The notes under the pieces are model-generated. The model had not been told where the DNA came from. It worked only from the letters and a program-made list of their open reading frames with translations, and ran no database searches. The position numbers and the translations under genes were made by a program. Shown here piece by piece: positions 41,752 through 51,054 of a stretch of DNA of 64,000 nt. Each line of letters starts with the position of its first letter. Within the stretch, counting starts at the first letter, position 1. The stretch comes from Streptomyces ureilyticus (GTDB taxonomy: Bacteria > Actinomycetota > Actinomycetes > Streptomycetales > Streptomycetaceae), in contig NZ_JAAKZX010000017.1 in NCBI RefSeq assembly GCF_011045025.1, positions 1 through 64,000 on the forward strand, written 5' to 3'.

Positions 41752-42640
41752 CGACTTCAGCACCGACGCCTACCGCTATGTCCCGCCGTCGGACGACCTG
41801 GGCGACGTCGACGACCGGTTCGTCTTCGACTTCCGTCCCTACGACGACCTCGAGGACGGCCAGCGCTGGTCGACCTGGCTCAGCGTCGAACCCCTCTGCC
41901 GAGGCCCCGAGCCGCTCCCGGACTGGGTGGTGACCTCGCAGGGCGCGATCGACACCGAGCTCGGCGTCCTCAAGACCGGCAAGGAGGCCGACGTCCACCT
42001 CGTCGAGCGCGCCGACCCGCTCGACCCCGCCGCCAGCGTGGTCATGGCGGCCAAGCGGTACCGCTCTGCCGAGCACCGGACCTTCCACCGCTCCGCGTCC
42101 TACACCGAGGGCCGCTCGATGAAGCGCTCACGTGACGAGCGGGCCCTCAAGCGGAAGAGCACCTTCGGCCGACGGGTCGCGGCCGGCGAGTGGGCGGTGT
42201 CCGAGTGGGGTGCGCTGGTGCGGCTCTGGGACCTCGGGCTGCCGGTTCCCTACCCGGTCCAGATCGACGGCACCGAGATCCTGATGGAGTGGATCACCGT
42301 CGTCGACGAGGACGGCGCCGTCGAGACCGCGCCCCGGCTCGCCCAGACTCGACCCTCACCCGAGCTGCTGGCAGCGTACTTCGAGCAACTCACCGATGCG
42401 CTCGCGACGATGGTGCAGAACGGCCTCGTGCACGGCGACCTCTCGGCGTACAACATCCTGGCGGCGGGCGAGCGACTGGTCATCATCGACCTGCCACAGA
42501 TCGTCGACCTGGTCGGCAACCTCAACGGGATGAACTTCCTCCAGCGCGACTGCGCCAACATCTGTGGCTGGTTCCGCTCACGGGGCCTCGATGTCGACGA
42601 GCACGCGCTGTTCGCGGAGCTGATGGCGCACGCCTTCTAG
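41702..42640 (+). CDS. RIO-type serine protein kinase
   Basis: A 312-residue atypical kinase. The RIO hallmarks are present: VLKTGKEADVHLVE (flexible nucleotide loop), VMAAKRYR (ATP lysine), the inserted RSMKRSRDERALKRKSTFGRR segment, NGLVHGDLSAYNILAAG (catalytic Asp, Asn) and LVIIDLPQIVDL (metal Asp). Archaeal and eukaryotic RIO kinases act in ribosome maturation; the role of the bacterial ones is unclear. It sits between two convergent catabolic operons with which it has no evident functional link. Confidence 0.92.
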   Translation: MSHDDLSQHLQHPAFPDDFSTDAYRYVPPSDDLGDVDDRFVFDFRPYDDLEDGQRWSTWLSVEPLCRGPEPLPDWVVTSQGAIDTELGVLKTGKEADVHLVERADPLDPAASVVMAAKRYRSAEHRTFHRSASYTEGRSMKRSRDERALKRKSTFGRRVAAGEWAVSEWGALVRLWDLGLPVPYPVQIDGTEILMEWITVVDEDGAVETAPRLAQTRPSPELLAAYFEQLTDALATMVQNGLVHGDLSAYNILAAGERLVIIDLPQIVDLVGNLNGMNFLQRDCANICGWFRSRGLDVDEHALFAELMAHAF

Positions 42641-42763
42641 GACCGGGCCGGGGGAGGCGATTCCGCGCGGAGCGAGTACAGGATCGGCAGGTGGGAGTCT
42701 CCGAAGGGGAGCCGGTACAGGCCGTCTTCGCCCGCCGGGAATGACACATCTCGGTGGGCGGGT

Positions 42764-43921
42764 TCAGCCGCGGGCGGCCTCACCGAGCAGCGCCTTCGCG
42801 ATAATGACCTGCTGGATCTGGCTGGTGCCCTCGTAGATGCGGAACAGCCGGGCGTCGCGGTAGAAGCGCTCCACGGCGACCCCGCGCATATAGCCCGCGC
42901 CGCCGTGGATCTGCACCGCGCGGTCCGCCACCCGCCACACCATCTCACTGGCGAAGTACTTCGTGCAGGACGGGCCGATCTTGGTGTCCTCGCCCGAGTC
43001 GAAGCCCCGGGCCGCCTCCAGGACCGTGGCCCGCCCGGCGTAGTAGTCGGTCATCGAGTCGGCGATCAGGCCCTGGATGAGCTGGAAGGAACCGATGAGC
43101 TTTCCGGACTGCTTGCGGGTGCTCGCGTATGCGACCGACTCGTCGACCAGGCGCTCGGCCATCCCGACCATCAGGGCCGAGATGTGCACCCGCCCGTGCG
43201 CGATACAGCCCATCGCAGTGGAGAAGCCCCGGTTCAAGCCGTCCTCGCCGCCGACCAGGGCTTCGGCCGGTACGCGTACGTCGTCGAAGAAGACGTCCGC
43301 TGTCCAGGCCCCGAGCTGACCCATCTTGTGGTCCTTGGGTGCCACGGTCAGGCCGGGCGTGCCCGCCGGGACCAGGAACGTGGAGATGCCGCGCGTGGGC
43401 GGGGCATCGGGGTCGGTGCGGGCGAAGACCATGAAGACATCGGCGAGCGGCGCGTTGGTGATGTAGCGCTTGGCGCCGTTGATCACCCATTCATCGCCGT
43501 CGCGGTGCGCTCGCGTGGTCAGCGTCGACGGGTCCGATCCGGCATCGGGTTCAGTGAGGGCGAAGGACGCCAGCACGTCGCCGGAGGCGATCCGCGGCAG
43601 CCAGTGCGTCTTCTGCTCCTCGGTGCCGCCGACCATGAGGACATGCCCCGCGATGCCGTTGTTGGTGCCGAACATCGAGCGCAGGGATGGGGTCGTGTAG
43701 CCGAGCTCGAACATCAACTGGGCTTCCTCGTACGTCGACAGGCCGAGCCCGCCGTACTCCTCGGGCAGCGCGAAGCCGAAGAGTCCCATCTTCTTGGCCG
43801 CCTCGCGGATGTCCGCGGGCATCTCGTCCTTCTCGTCGATCTCCGCCTCGAGCGGCACGACGCGTTCCCGGACGAAACGCCGGACCTCGGACAGCACCGC
43901 GGAGAAGTCATCCGCGTCCAT
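42764..43921 (-). CDS. Acyl-CoA dehydrogenase (short/medium-chain type)
   Basis: A 385-residue flavoenzyme with the canonical C-terminal catalytic glutamate in FRIYEGTSQIQQVIIAKALLG. Other blocks: ASFALTEPDAGSDPSTLTTRA, WVINGAKRYITNAPLADVFMVFAR, YASTRKQSGKLIGSFQLIQ and IHGGAGYMRGVAVERFYRDARL. GGGAGG precedes ATG 43921. It is the last gene of the six-gene leftward operon that starts at the SDR near 48164 and donates electrons to the ETF encoded at 32-34 kb. Confidence 0.94.
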   Translation of the reverse strand: MDADDFSAVLSEVRRFVRERVVPLEAEIDEKDEMPADIREAAKKMGLFGFALPEEYGGLGLSTYEEAQLMFELGYTTPSLRSMFGTNNGIAGHVLMVGGTEEQKTHWLPRIASGDVLASFALTEPDAGSDPSTLTTRAHRDGDEWVINGAKRYITNAPLADVFMVFARTDPDAPPTRGISTFLVPAGTPGLTVAPKDHKMGQLGAWTADVFFDDVRVPAEALVGGEDGLNRGFSTAMGCIAHGRVHISALMVGMAERLVDESVAYASTRKQSGKLIGSFQLIQGLIADSMTDYYAGRATVLEAARGFDSGEDTKIGPSCTKYFASEMVWRVADRAVQIHGGAGYMRGVAVERFYRDARLFRIYEGTSQIQQVIIAKALLGEAARG

Positions 43922-43936
43922 GTCGCCTCCCTGGGC

Positions 43937-44467
43937 TCACTGCTCTGACTCGTCGGGATCATTGGGATCATCGGGATCCGGCCGGTAGCACACCGCGAGC
44001 AGCGCCGCCGCGCTCGCCGCGCCCACCGCGGCGGCGAGCAACGCGGGCCCCGCGCCTGCCCGTTGGCTTCGCAGCAGCCCGTCGACCGAGTACCGGCCGT
44101 TGCCGAGCGCGGCCAGCGCCACGGCAGCTCCGCCGACGACACCGACGTACTCCCAGCCGCCCTTGAAGACGAAGAAACCCTTGCCACGGTGGTCGGTTCG
44201 GGCCGCCACGGCCATCAGGCCGACGGCCGCCGCGGCCGGGAGCGGGTTCGCGGCGCCCAGAGTGAGGCCGACGCCCGCCGCCATCTCGGTGCCGGCCGCC
44301 ATACGGGCGTGTACGGGGGCGGGTTCGAGCCCGAGCGATTTGAACCATCCCGTGGTGCCCTCGATACCACCCGGCCCCGCGACCTTGTTCCAGCCGTGCG
44401 CGAACAGCATCGGCCCGAGCGTCGCGCGCAGCAGCAACGCCGCGACGTCGCCGCTTCGCGCCTTCAC
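43937..44467 (-). CDS. DoxX-family membrane protein
   Basis: A 176-residue integral membrane protein with four hydrophobic spans and the DoxX entry motif LLLRATLGPMLFAHGWNKVAG. GTG 44467 overlaps the SDR stop by four bases. DoxX-like proteins accompany quinone-linked oxidoreductases and redox stress functions; the role in this acyl-CoA operon is unknown. The tail ends in an acidic DPDDPNDPDESEQ run. Confidence 0.88.
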   Translation of the reverse strand: MKARSGDVAALLLRATLGPMLFAHGWNKVAGPGGIEGTTGWFKSLGLEPAPVHARMAAGTEMAAGVGLTLGAANPLPAAAAVGLMAVAARTDHRGKGFFVFKGGWEYVGVVGGAAVALAALGNGRYSVDGLLRSQRAGAGPALLAAAVGAASAAALLAVCYRPDPDDPNDPDESEQ

Positions 44468-45375
44468 TGGCCCACTCCGGTGGCCCGGCCCGCGGGAGCG
44501 GCGCCGTACAACTGCGGTACGGCCTCGACGAGTTCCTCAGGAGTGAGCGCTTCGCCGGACCGGCTGGGGTGCACTCCGGTCACCGTCCAGCCCTGCAGGC
44601 GGTTGAGCCGATTGCCCTCGATGCGCAGCACCTGGCCGGTCAGCCAGGACGCGGCGTCGGAGGCCAAGTACACGATCACACCCGAGGCGTTGGCCGGATC
44701 GCCCGGGTCGAAGCCGTCGACGGCCGTCTGCGGCTGGCCGACCGCCAGGCCCTCCGTCATCCGGGTGGTCGCGATCGGTGAGATGGCGTTCGCGGTGACG
44801 CCGTACCGTCGCATCTCCAGTGCGGTGACGACCGTGAGACCGGCGATCCCGGCCTTCGCGGCGGCGTAGTTGGACTGGCCCTGGTTGCCGAACAGCCCAG
44901 TACCGGACGTTGTGTTGATGACGCGACCGGCGACGCGCTCGCCCCGCTTCGACGCCTCGCGCCAGTACGCGCACGCATGCCGCGTCAGCGCGAAGGTGCC
45001 CTTGAGATGGACGGCGATCACCGCGTCGAACTCGGTCTCGCTCATCGAGAACAGCATGCGGTCGCGCACGATCCCCGCGTTGCTCACGACGATGTCCAGC
45101 CGCCCGAACTCCGCGACGGTGTCCGCCACCATGGTCTCGGTCGCCGCCCAGTCGGTGACCGAGGCGTGGTTGGCCATCGCCCGGCCGCCGAGCTTGGTGA
45201 TCTCGGCGACCACGTCGTCGGCGGGGGAGTCGCCGGTCTGTTCACCGTGTACGCCGGCACCGGGATCGTTCACCACCACGGCCGCCCCGGCCTCGGCGAG
45301 CGCCAGGCAGTGCGCGCGGCCGAGGCCCCGCCCGCCACCCGTCACGATCGCGACCTTGTCGTCGAGGATGCCCAC
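44464..45375 (-). CDS. SDR-family 3-hydroxyacyl-CoA dehydrogenase-like protein
   Basis: A 303-residue dehydrogenase closely resembling the one at 36289: VAIVTGGGRGLGRAHCLALAEAG, VVVNDPGAGVHGEQTG, SNAGIVRDRMLFSMSE, catalytic NTTSGTGLFGN ... NYAAAKAG. The long C-terminal region with a WTVTGVHPSRSGEALTPEELV segment is shared with it, so the two are paralogs serving two rounds or branches of beta-oxidation. GTG 45375 follows GGAGGT. Confidence 0.92.
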   Translation of the reverse strand: MGILDDKVAIVTGGGRGLGRAHCLALAEAGAAVVVNDPGAGVHGEQTGDSPADDVVAEITKLGGRAMANHASVTDWAATETMVADTVAEFGRLDIVVSNAGIVRDRMLFSMSETEFDAVIAVHLKGTFALTRHACAYWREASKRGERVAGRVINTTSGTGLFGNQGQSNYAAAKAGIAGLTVVTALEMRRYGVTANAISPIATTRMTEGLAVGQPQTAVDGFDPGDPANASGVIVYLASDAASWLTGQVLRIEGNRLNRLQGWTVTGVHPSRSGEALTPEELVEAVPQLYGAAPAGRATGVGQ

Positions 45376-45419
45376 GCCGTACCTCCGGATCAGTTGAATC
45401 AGCTTGCTTGTCAGCTCAG

Positions 45420-46574
45420 TCAGTTCAGTTCGCCGAGTACTTCGTCGGTGTGCTCGCCGAGCGTCGGCGCACCCGCCCGCGGTTTCTCGTCCACACCCCA
45501 GAAGCCGACGGGCGTGGCCACCGTTCGCAGCGGCGGCGCGTCACCCATGCCGGGCTGCTCGACGAACGCCCCCACCGCCTCGGCCTGCGGATCCGCCGCA
45601 ACCTCCGCCAGCGTCTGCACCGGAGCCCACCACACGCCCTCCGCGTCGAGACGCTCCGCCCACTCGGCGAGCGGCAGCTTCGCGAACTCCTCGTCGAAGA
45701 TCGCGATCAGCTCCCGTACGTGGCCACGCCTGGCCTTGCCCGTCGCGAACCGCTCGTCCGTCCCCAAGTCGTCCCGGCCGAGCGCCTTGATGACTCCGGG
45801 CCAGTGCCGGCTGCCCTCCAGACCGACCAGCCAGAACCAGCGTCCGTCGGCGGCCTGGTAGGAGTTGTAGAGCGGGGACTCGTGCTCGGTGCGCGGCCGG
45901 GTGCGACCGCGCTTGCCGAAGAAGTTCTGCAGCGCCAGGTCGTTGCCGTTCGCGTACGTCCCGGAACGCAGCAGCGATACGTCCACCACGCCGCCCTCGC
46001 CCGTACGCGCCCGCCGCAGCAGCGCGGCCAGCACCCCGGCCACCAGGTTGGCGGCGGCGGTACGGTCACCGAGTCCGGGCCGGATGCCGGGCGGCGGCTC
46101 ACCGGCCGGGTTCAGCATGGCGGCGATACCGGGCCGCGCCCAGAACGCGGAGACGTCGTATCCGGCCCGGTCACGCTCGGCTCCGGTCCAGCCGTACCCC
46201 GTCAACGTGCCGATGACCAGGCGGGGATGGCGTACCCGTATCTCCTCCGGGGCCAGGCCAAGCCGCTCGAGCGCACCGGGCCGGAGGTTGGTGACGAACA
46301 CGTCGGCGCGTTCCAGCAGGCGCTCGAGCGCGTCCTTCCCCTCCTCGGACCGCAGGTCGAGGACCACGCTGCGCTTGCCCCGGTTGTCCGTCTCGAAGGG
46401 CGGTGCGCTGTCGATGTCCTGGCCCACGTGCCGCAGCGTGTAGCGGTTCGGGTCACCGGTCGGCGCCTCCACCTTGATCACGTCCGCGCCCCAGTCGGCC
46501 AGCATGGTGGCGGCGGCCGGAGCCGCCACCCACATGCCCAGCTCGACCACGGAAAAGCCCTCAAGTGGCCGCAC
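45420..46574 (-). CDS. CoA transferase (CaiB/BaiF, family III)
   Basis: A 384-residue enzyme moving CoA between acids, or an alpha-methylacyl-CoA racemase-like relative. The start GFSVVELGMWVAAPAAATMLADWGADVIKVE is the family entry; LRSEEGKDALERLLERADVFVTNLRPGALERLGL follows; the catalytic Asp is probably in RPGLGDRTAAANLVAG. GTG 46574 lies five bases after GGAGGT; the longer frame is rejected. Racemase activity would suit methyl-branched side chains. Confidence 0.9.
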   Translation of the reverse strand: MRPLEGFSVVELGMWVAAPAAATMLADWGADVIKVEAPTGDPNRYTLRHVGQDIDSAPPFETDNRGKRSVVLDLRSEEGKDALERLLERADVFVTNLRPGALERLGLAPEEIRVRHPRLVIGTLTGYGWTGAERDRAGYDVSAFWARPGIAAMLNPAGEPPPGIRPGLGDRTAAANLVAGVLAALLRRARTGEGGVVDVSLLRSGTYANGNDLALQNFFGKRGRTRPRTEHESPLYNSYQAADGRWFWLVGLEGSRHWPGVIKALGRDDLGTDERFATGKARRGHVRELIAIFDEEFAKLPLAEWAERLDAEGVWWAPVQTLAEVAADPQAEAVGAFVEQPGMGDAPPLRTVATPVGFWGVDEKPRAGAPTLGEHTDEVLGELN

Positions 46575-46618
46575 GGCCCACCTCCACAAGCGGTTCTGCA
46601 CATCTCGGAAGTTGCTTG

Positions 46619-47395
46619 CTACGCCCCGCGGAACTCCGCCGGACGCCGCTCACGAAAGGCCCTCAGCCCCTCGGTCTGGTCCTCGGTGCAGAACAGCACC
46701 GACACGGTCTCGCGCTCGTACGCGATCGCCGTCTCAAGGTCCATGCCGAGCCCGTGGTCGATCAGCCGTTTGCCGGCGGCGAGCGCGAGCGGCGCACCGG
46801 CGGCCAACCGCGCGGCCAGCGTCTCGGCGGCTTTCAACGCCTCACAGGGCTCGGCCAGTTCGTTGACCAGGCCCAGCGCGTACGCCCGCTCGGCGTCGAT
46901 CGGTTCGCCGGTGAGGATCATCTGCTTGGCGATCGCGGGCGGTACCAGTCGCGGGAGCCGCTGGGTGCCGCCCGCGCCCGGCAGCACCCCGAGCTTCATC
47001 TCGGGCAGCCCGAGCCGGGACCCGCGTTCGGCGACCCGCAGATCGCAGGCGAGCGCGAGCTCCAGACCGCCGCCGAAGGCGAATCCGTGGACTGCCGCCA
47101 CCGAGGGTTTGGGGAAGTTCTCCAGGAGGGCGTACGCGTCGGTCAGCCGGCCCACGAAGGCGCGGAACTGCCCGGGCGTCGTGCACGACTCGATCTCCCC
47201 GAGGTCGGCCCCGGCCGAGAAGGCCCGGCCCGCTCCGGTCAGTACCAGCGCCCGGACGTTGTCGTCCTCGCGTACGTCGGCCAGCGCGTCCCGCAGCAGG
47301 CCGACGGTCCCGGAGCCGATGGCGTTGAGCCGCTCCGGCCGGTTCAGGGTGAACACGGCCACCCGGTCGCGTACTTCGACGCGCAGCACGCTCAT
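46619..47395 (-). CDS. Enoyl-CoA hydratase/isomerase
   Basis: A 258-residue crotonase-fold enzyme. The oxyanion-hole regions are AFSAGADLGEIE and HGFAFGGGLELALACDLRVAERGSRLGLPEMKLGVLPGAGGTQRLPRLV. Both glutamate positions of hydratases can be traced (ELALACD and LPEMKLG), so hydration of an enoyl-CoA is plausible. The gene is 13 bases after the SDR and the second in its operon. Confidence 0.93.
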   Translation of the reverse strand: MSVLRVEVRDRVAVFTLNRPERLNAIGSGTVGLLRDALADVREDDNVRALVLTGAGRAFSAGADLGEIESCTTPGQFRAFVGRLTDAYALLENFPKPSVAAVHGFAFGGGLELALACDLRVAERGSRLGLPEMKLGVLPGAGGTQRLPRLVPPAIAKQMILTGEPIDAERAYALGLVNELAEPCEALKAAETLAARLAAGAPLALAAGKRLIDHGLGMDLETAIAYERETVSVLFCTEDQTEGLRAFRERRPAEFRGA

Positions 47396-47408
47396 CAGCT
47401 CAGCCCTT

Positions 47409-48164
47409 TCAGACCATCGTGAGGCCGCCGCTGACCGAGAGCGTCTGCCCGGTCATGTACGCGGCGTCGTCGGACGCGAGGAAGGCCACCACACCGGCGA
47501 TGTCGGCGGGCTGGGCGATACGGCGCAGCGGAATCGCCCGCGCGGTCGCCTCGTACATCTTCTGGCTGTACTCGGCGACCTGGCCGAGCAGTGCCGTCTC
47601 GGTGGGTCCCGGACAGACGCTGTTGACGGTGATGCCGTGCCGGGCGACCTCGCGGGCCAGTGCCTTGCCGAAGGCGATGACGCCGCCCTTGGTCGCGGAG
47701 TACACGACCTCGCCGGAGGAGCCGACGCGGCCGGCGTCGGAGGCGATGTGGATGATGCGTCCGCTCTCGCGCTCGATCATCGAGTCCAGGACGGCCCGGG
47801 TCATGGTGATCGTGCCGCGCAGATTGACGGCGATGATGCGGTCCCAGTCCTCTTCGCGGCTGTCGGCGAAGCGGCCGATCACATCGACCGCCGCGTTGTT
47901 CACGAGGACGTCCACCGGGCCGAGTTCGGCGCTCACCCGCTCGACGGCGGCGCGTACGGCCGCGCCGTCGGAGATGTCCGCACCGACTCCGGTGGCGCGG
48001 ACGGAGTACCGCTCGGCGAGCTGGGCCGCGACCTTGTCGGCGGCCTGCGGGTCCAGATCGCAGACGGCGACGGCGGTCCCGTTCGTCGCGAGCCGCTCGG
48101 CGATCGCCTCGCCGATGCCGCGTCCTGCTCCGGTGACGAGGGCCACCTTGTCCCGTCCGCTCAC
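47409..48164 (-). CDS. SDR oxidoreductase (BadH-like)
   Basis: A 251-residue NAD-dependent dehydrogenase with VALVTGAGRGIGEAIAERLA, VNNAAVDVIGRFADS, the catalytic IASDAGRVGSSGEVVYSATKGG and GGLTMV at the end. In length and motifs it recalls 2-hydroxycyclohexanecarboxyl-CoA dehydrogenases, but related FabG-like enzymes cannot be excluded. GTG 48164 follows GTGGAGGA; a start at 48218 would add an arginine-rich, unlikely leader. It is the first gene of the leftward operon, divergent from the dehydrogenase at 48294. Confidence 0.9.
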   Translation of the reverse strand: MSGRDKVALVTGAGRGIGEAIAERLATNGTAVAVCDLDPQAADKVAAQLAERYSVRATGVGADISDGAAVRAAVERVSAELGPVDVLVNNAAVDVIGRFADSREEDWDRIIAVNLRGTITMTRAVLDSMIERESGRIIHIASDAGRVGSSGEVVYSATKGGVIAFGKALAREVARHGITVNSVCPGPTETALLGQVAEYSQKMYEATARAIPLRRIAQPADIAGVVAFLASDDAAYMTGQTLSVSGGLTMV

Positions 48165-48243
48165 GCGTCCTCCACTCGCCAGCTGCCTCGGTGCTCGCCT
48201 CGGTACTCGTCTGGGCACTCGCTTGGGCGCCGATACAGCGCTA

Positions 48244-48254
48244 TCGTATAACTA
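48244..48254. promoter_or_regulatory. FCD-type operator candidate TCGTATAACTA
   Basis: The 11 bases match the FadR-group pattern TnGTnnnACnA exactly. They lie in the divergent promoter between the SDR (48164) and acyl-CoA dehydrogenase (48294) operons, inside the only AT-rich stretch there. Confidence 0.5.
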
Positions 48255-48293
48255 CTTCAGCTAAATAAGCGAGATGCATGAGTGGAGTCGAGC

Positions 48294-49436
48294 ATGCGCC
48301 GTACGATCTTCACCGCGGAACACGAGCTGTTCCGGGACACCGCCCGGACGTACTACCAGCGCGAATGCGCTCCGTACACCGAGCAGTGGGAGCGCGAGGG
48401 CCAGGTGAGCCGGGAGGCGTGGGCCGCCGCGGGCAAGGCCGGGCTGATCGGCTGGCAGTTCCCGGAGGAGTACGGCGGCCAGGGGCTGTGGGACTTCCGC
48501 TACAACGCCATCATGGCGGAGGAGATGCACGCCACCAGCTCGGTCGGCATCGGCCTCGGGCTGCAGAACGACGTCATCCCGCCCTATCTGATGCACCTCA
48601 CCACGCCCGAGCAGAAGGCGCGCTGGCTGCCCGGCGTGATCAGCGGCGAGACGATCTGTGCGCTCGCCCTCTCGGAGCCGGGAGCCGGATCCGACCTCAA
48701 GAACATCCGCACCACCGCCCGCCGGGACGGTGACACCTGGGTGATCGACGGCTCCAAGACCTTCATCACCAACGGCATCCTCGCCGACCTCGTCATCGTC
48801 GCCTGCAAGACGGACCCCGACGCCGGACACAAGGGCATCAGCCTGATCGTCGTCGAGCGCGGAACCGAGGGCTTCGAGCGCGGCCGTAAGCTCGACAAGG
48901 TCGGCATGAAGGCCCAGGACACCGCCGAACTCTTCTTCCATGGCGTCCGGGTACCCGCCGAGAACCTCATCGGGCAGGAGGGGCGCGGCTTTTACCACAT
49001 GATGGGCAACCTTCCGACGGAGCGGCTTGCCATCGCGGTCGCCGCGCTCGCCTCCGCCGAGCGGGCCTTCGGACTGGCCCTGGAGTACGCCAAGACCCGC
49101 ACCGCCTTCGGCCGGCCCATCGGGGAGTTCCAGGCCAACCGCTTCGCCCTCGCCGACATCAAGGCCCAGCTGGGCGTGGCCCGGGTCTACCTGGACGGCT
49201 GCATCATGGCGCTGGTCGATGGCGAGCTGACGGCCGACGAGGCTGCCGCGGCCAAGTACTGGACCACCGAGACCGGCTGGCAGGCCATCGACCGCTGTAT
49301 GCAGCTCTTCGGCGGCTACGGCTACGTCAACGAGTACGAGATCGCCCGCATCTGGCGGGACAGCCGGGTTCAGCGGGTGTTCGGCGGGACCTCGGAGATC
49401 ATGCAGGAGATCATCGGGCGCTCGCTGGGGCTGTGA
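48294..49436 (+). CDS. Acyl-CoA dehydrogenase (long-chain/isovaleryl type)
   Basis: A 380-residue flavoenzyme: FTAEHELFRDTARTYYQRECAP, CALALSEPGAGSDLKNIRTTA, WVIDGSKTFITNGILADLVIVACKT, RTAFGRPIGEFQANRFALADIKAQL and VQRVFGGTSEIMQEIIGRSLGL. The C-terminal catalytic position is Gly; the base is probably the Glu in NLPTERLAI, as in long-chain and isovaleryl enzymes. ATG 48294 is preferred over GTG 48282 from ribosome-binding site spacing. First gene of the rightward operon. Confidence 0.94.
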   Translation: MRRTIFTAEHELFRDTARTYYQRECAPYTEQWEREGQVSREAWAAAGKAGLIGWQFPEEYGGQGLWDFRYNAIMAEEMHATSSVGIGLGLQNDVIPPYLMHLTTPEQKARWLPGVISGETICALALSEPGAGSDLKNIRTTARRDGDTWVIDGSKTFITNGILADLVIVACKTDPDAGHKGISLIVVERGTEGFERGRKLDKVGMKAQDTAELFFHGVRVPAENLIGQEGRGFYHMMGNLPTERLAIAVAALASAERAFGLALEYAKTRTAFGRPIGEFQANRFALADIKAQLGVARVYLDGCIMALVDGELTADEAAAAKYWTTETGWQAIDRCMQLFGGYGYVNEYEIARIWRDSRVQRVFGGTSEIMQEIIGRSLGL

Positions 49437-49468
49437 GCAGCTGTCCGGTCCATTGACTGTCTTGGATA

Positions 49469-49483
49469 AATAGGTTAGCTATT
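49469..49483. promoter_or_regulatory. Palindrome AATAG-N5-CTATT before the aldehyde dehydrogenase
   Basis: AATAGGTTAGCTATT has perfect 5-bp arms and resembles the palindrome at 34107-34118, with altered central GT/AC steps. It lies 35 bases before the aldehyde dehydrogenase start, in an 81-base gap. Confidence 0.35.
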
Positions 49484-49517
49484 TGTGCGAGATGCGGTGA
49501 CGGCTCGAGGAGGATCC

Positions 49518-51008
49518 GTGGTCACGGTCGATGTGAAGTTGCACCAGGAGAGAGCCGAACAGGACCTGCCGCTGCCGCGGCTCGTCATCGGCGGCAAGGA
49601 CGTCACCGACACGAGCGGCGGACTCTACGAGCACCGGAACCCGGCGACCGGCCTCGTCCAGTCGCACATCCCGCTCGCCGGCCCCGCCGAGGTGGACCAG
49701 GCCGTGGCCGCCGCCCGGCAGGCCTTCGAGGTGTGGGGCACCATGCGCCCCGCCGAACGGCGCCGGCTGCTCACCCGCTTCGCCCAGCTGATCCGCGACC
49801 ACATCGAGGACTTCGCGGCGATCTGCCCGCTGGAGAACGGCGTCTGCGTCGGCGGCTGGGCCGAGAACGTCGGACCGCACGTCGCCGACTGGACCGAGTA
49901 CTACGCCGGCTGGGCCGACAAGATCGAGGGCATGGTGGGCGCCGCCTACAGCCCGCACGAGAACGTCGAGTACACCATCGCCGAGCCGTACGGCGTCATC
50001 GGCCACATCATCACCTGGAACTCACCCGCGCTCTCGCTGGCCATGAAGGTCCCGCCCTCGCTCGCCGCAGGCAACACCGTGGTCATCAAACCGGCCGAGT
50101 CCACCCCGTTCTCCGCGCTGCTCTTCGCCGACCTCGCCCGCGAGGCGGGCATCCCCGACGGCGTCATCAACGTCGTCACCGGACTCGGCGACGCGGGCGA
50201 AGCACTCGTCTCGCACCCCGGCATCGACAAGATCTCCTTCACCGGCGGGCCCGCCACCGCGCGCCGCATCATGGAGACCGCGGCCCGCAGCCTCAAGCCT
50301 GTCCTGTTCGAACTCGGGGGCAAGTCCGCCAACCTGCTCTTCGCCGACACCGATCTCGACAGCGTCGTCCCGTACTGCGCCGCCTTCGCCATGAGCAACA
50401 CCGGCCAGGGCTGCGCGCTGCCCACCCGGATGCTCGTCGAGCGTTCCGTCTACGACGAGGTCGTCGCGCGCGTCGCCGGAGTCGTGGCCCACCTGCCTGT
50501 CGGCGACCCGCTCGCACCGACCACGTACATCGGCCCGCTGGTCAACGCCGCCGCTCGCGACCGCGTCCAGGAAGTGATCGACAAAGCGATCGCCGACGAG
50601 GCCGGCCGGCTGATCTACGGCGGCGAACGCATCGAGTCCGACGGCTACTTCGTGACCCCCACCGTCTTCGCCGACGTCGACAACCGCAGCGACCTGGCCC
50701 AGCGCGAGATCTTCGGACCGGTCCTCGCCATCACCCCCTTCGACACGGAGGAGGAGGCCCTCGCGCTGGCCAACGACACCGAGTACGGACTCTCCGCCTA
50801 CATCCAGTCCCGCGACATCGCCCGGGTCAACCGGCTGGTGCCGCGCCTCAAAGCTGGAACGGTCTACGTCAACCCCGGCCCCAACCCCATCACTTCGCCC
50901 GCCACGCCGTTCGGCGGCGTGGGCATCAGCGGGTTCGGCAGGGAGGGCGGCAGGGCTGGCCTTGAGGAGTTCATCAGCGTCAAGGGCGTCGGGATCAGCC
51001 GTGCCTGA
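49518..51008 (+). CDS. NAD(P)-dependent aldehyde dehydrogenase
   Basis: A 496-residue enzyme oxidising an aldehyde to its acid. Catalytic Cys is in NTGQGCALPTRMLVE, the general base Glu in LFELGGKSANLLF, and cofactor contacts in ITWNSPALSLAMKVPPSLAAGNTVVIKPAE and SFTGGPATARRIM. GTG 49518 follows GAGGAGGA. It is placed between acyl-CoA dehydrogenase and CoA ligase genes, so it may convert an aldehyde released by side-chain cleavage into the acid that the next enzyme activates. Confidence 0.95.
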   Translation: MVTVDVKLHQERAEQDLPLPRLVIGGKDVTDTSGGLYEHRNPATGLVQSHIPLAGPAEVDQAVAAARQAFEVWGTMRPAERRRLLTRFAQLIRDHIEDFAAICPLENGVCVGGWAENVGPHVADWTEYYAGWADKIEGMVGAAYSPHENVEYTIAEPYGVIGHIITWNSPALSLAMKVPPSLAAGNTVVIKPAESTPFSALLFADLAREAGIPDGVINVVTGLGDAGEALVSHPGIDKISFTGGPATARRIMETAARSLKPVLFELGGKSANLLFADTDLDSVVPYCAAFAMSNTGQGCALPTRMLVERSVYDEVVARVAGVVAHLPVGDPLAPTTYIGPLVNAAARDRVQEVIDKAIADEAGRLIYGGERIESDGYFVTPTVFADVDNRSDLAQREIFGPVLAITPFDTEEEALALANDTEYGLSAYIQSRDIARVNRLVPRLKAGTVYVNPGPNPITSPATPFGGVGISGFGREGGRAGLEEFISVKGVGISRA

Positions 51009-51054
51009 CAGGACATCAGGAACTTCGGGAACCAGGCCTTCTGGAGTGAGATCA

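Noticed and set aside
42641-42763. A possible small minus-strand gene between the RIO kinase and acyl-CoA dehydrogenase
   Set aside because: Only a short tail-like frame without start or ribosome-binding site could be seen.
45408-48251. A 947-codon open frame on the plus strand opposite the CoA transferase, hydratase and SDR genes
   Set aside because: It is a GC-bias shadow of three well supported minus-strand genes; its composition is Arg/Gly/Pro-rich and it shows no domain.
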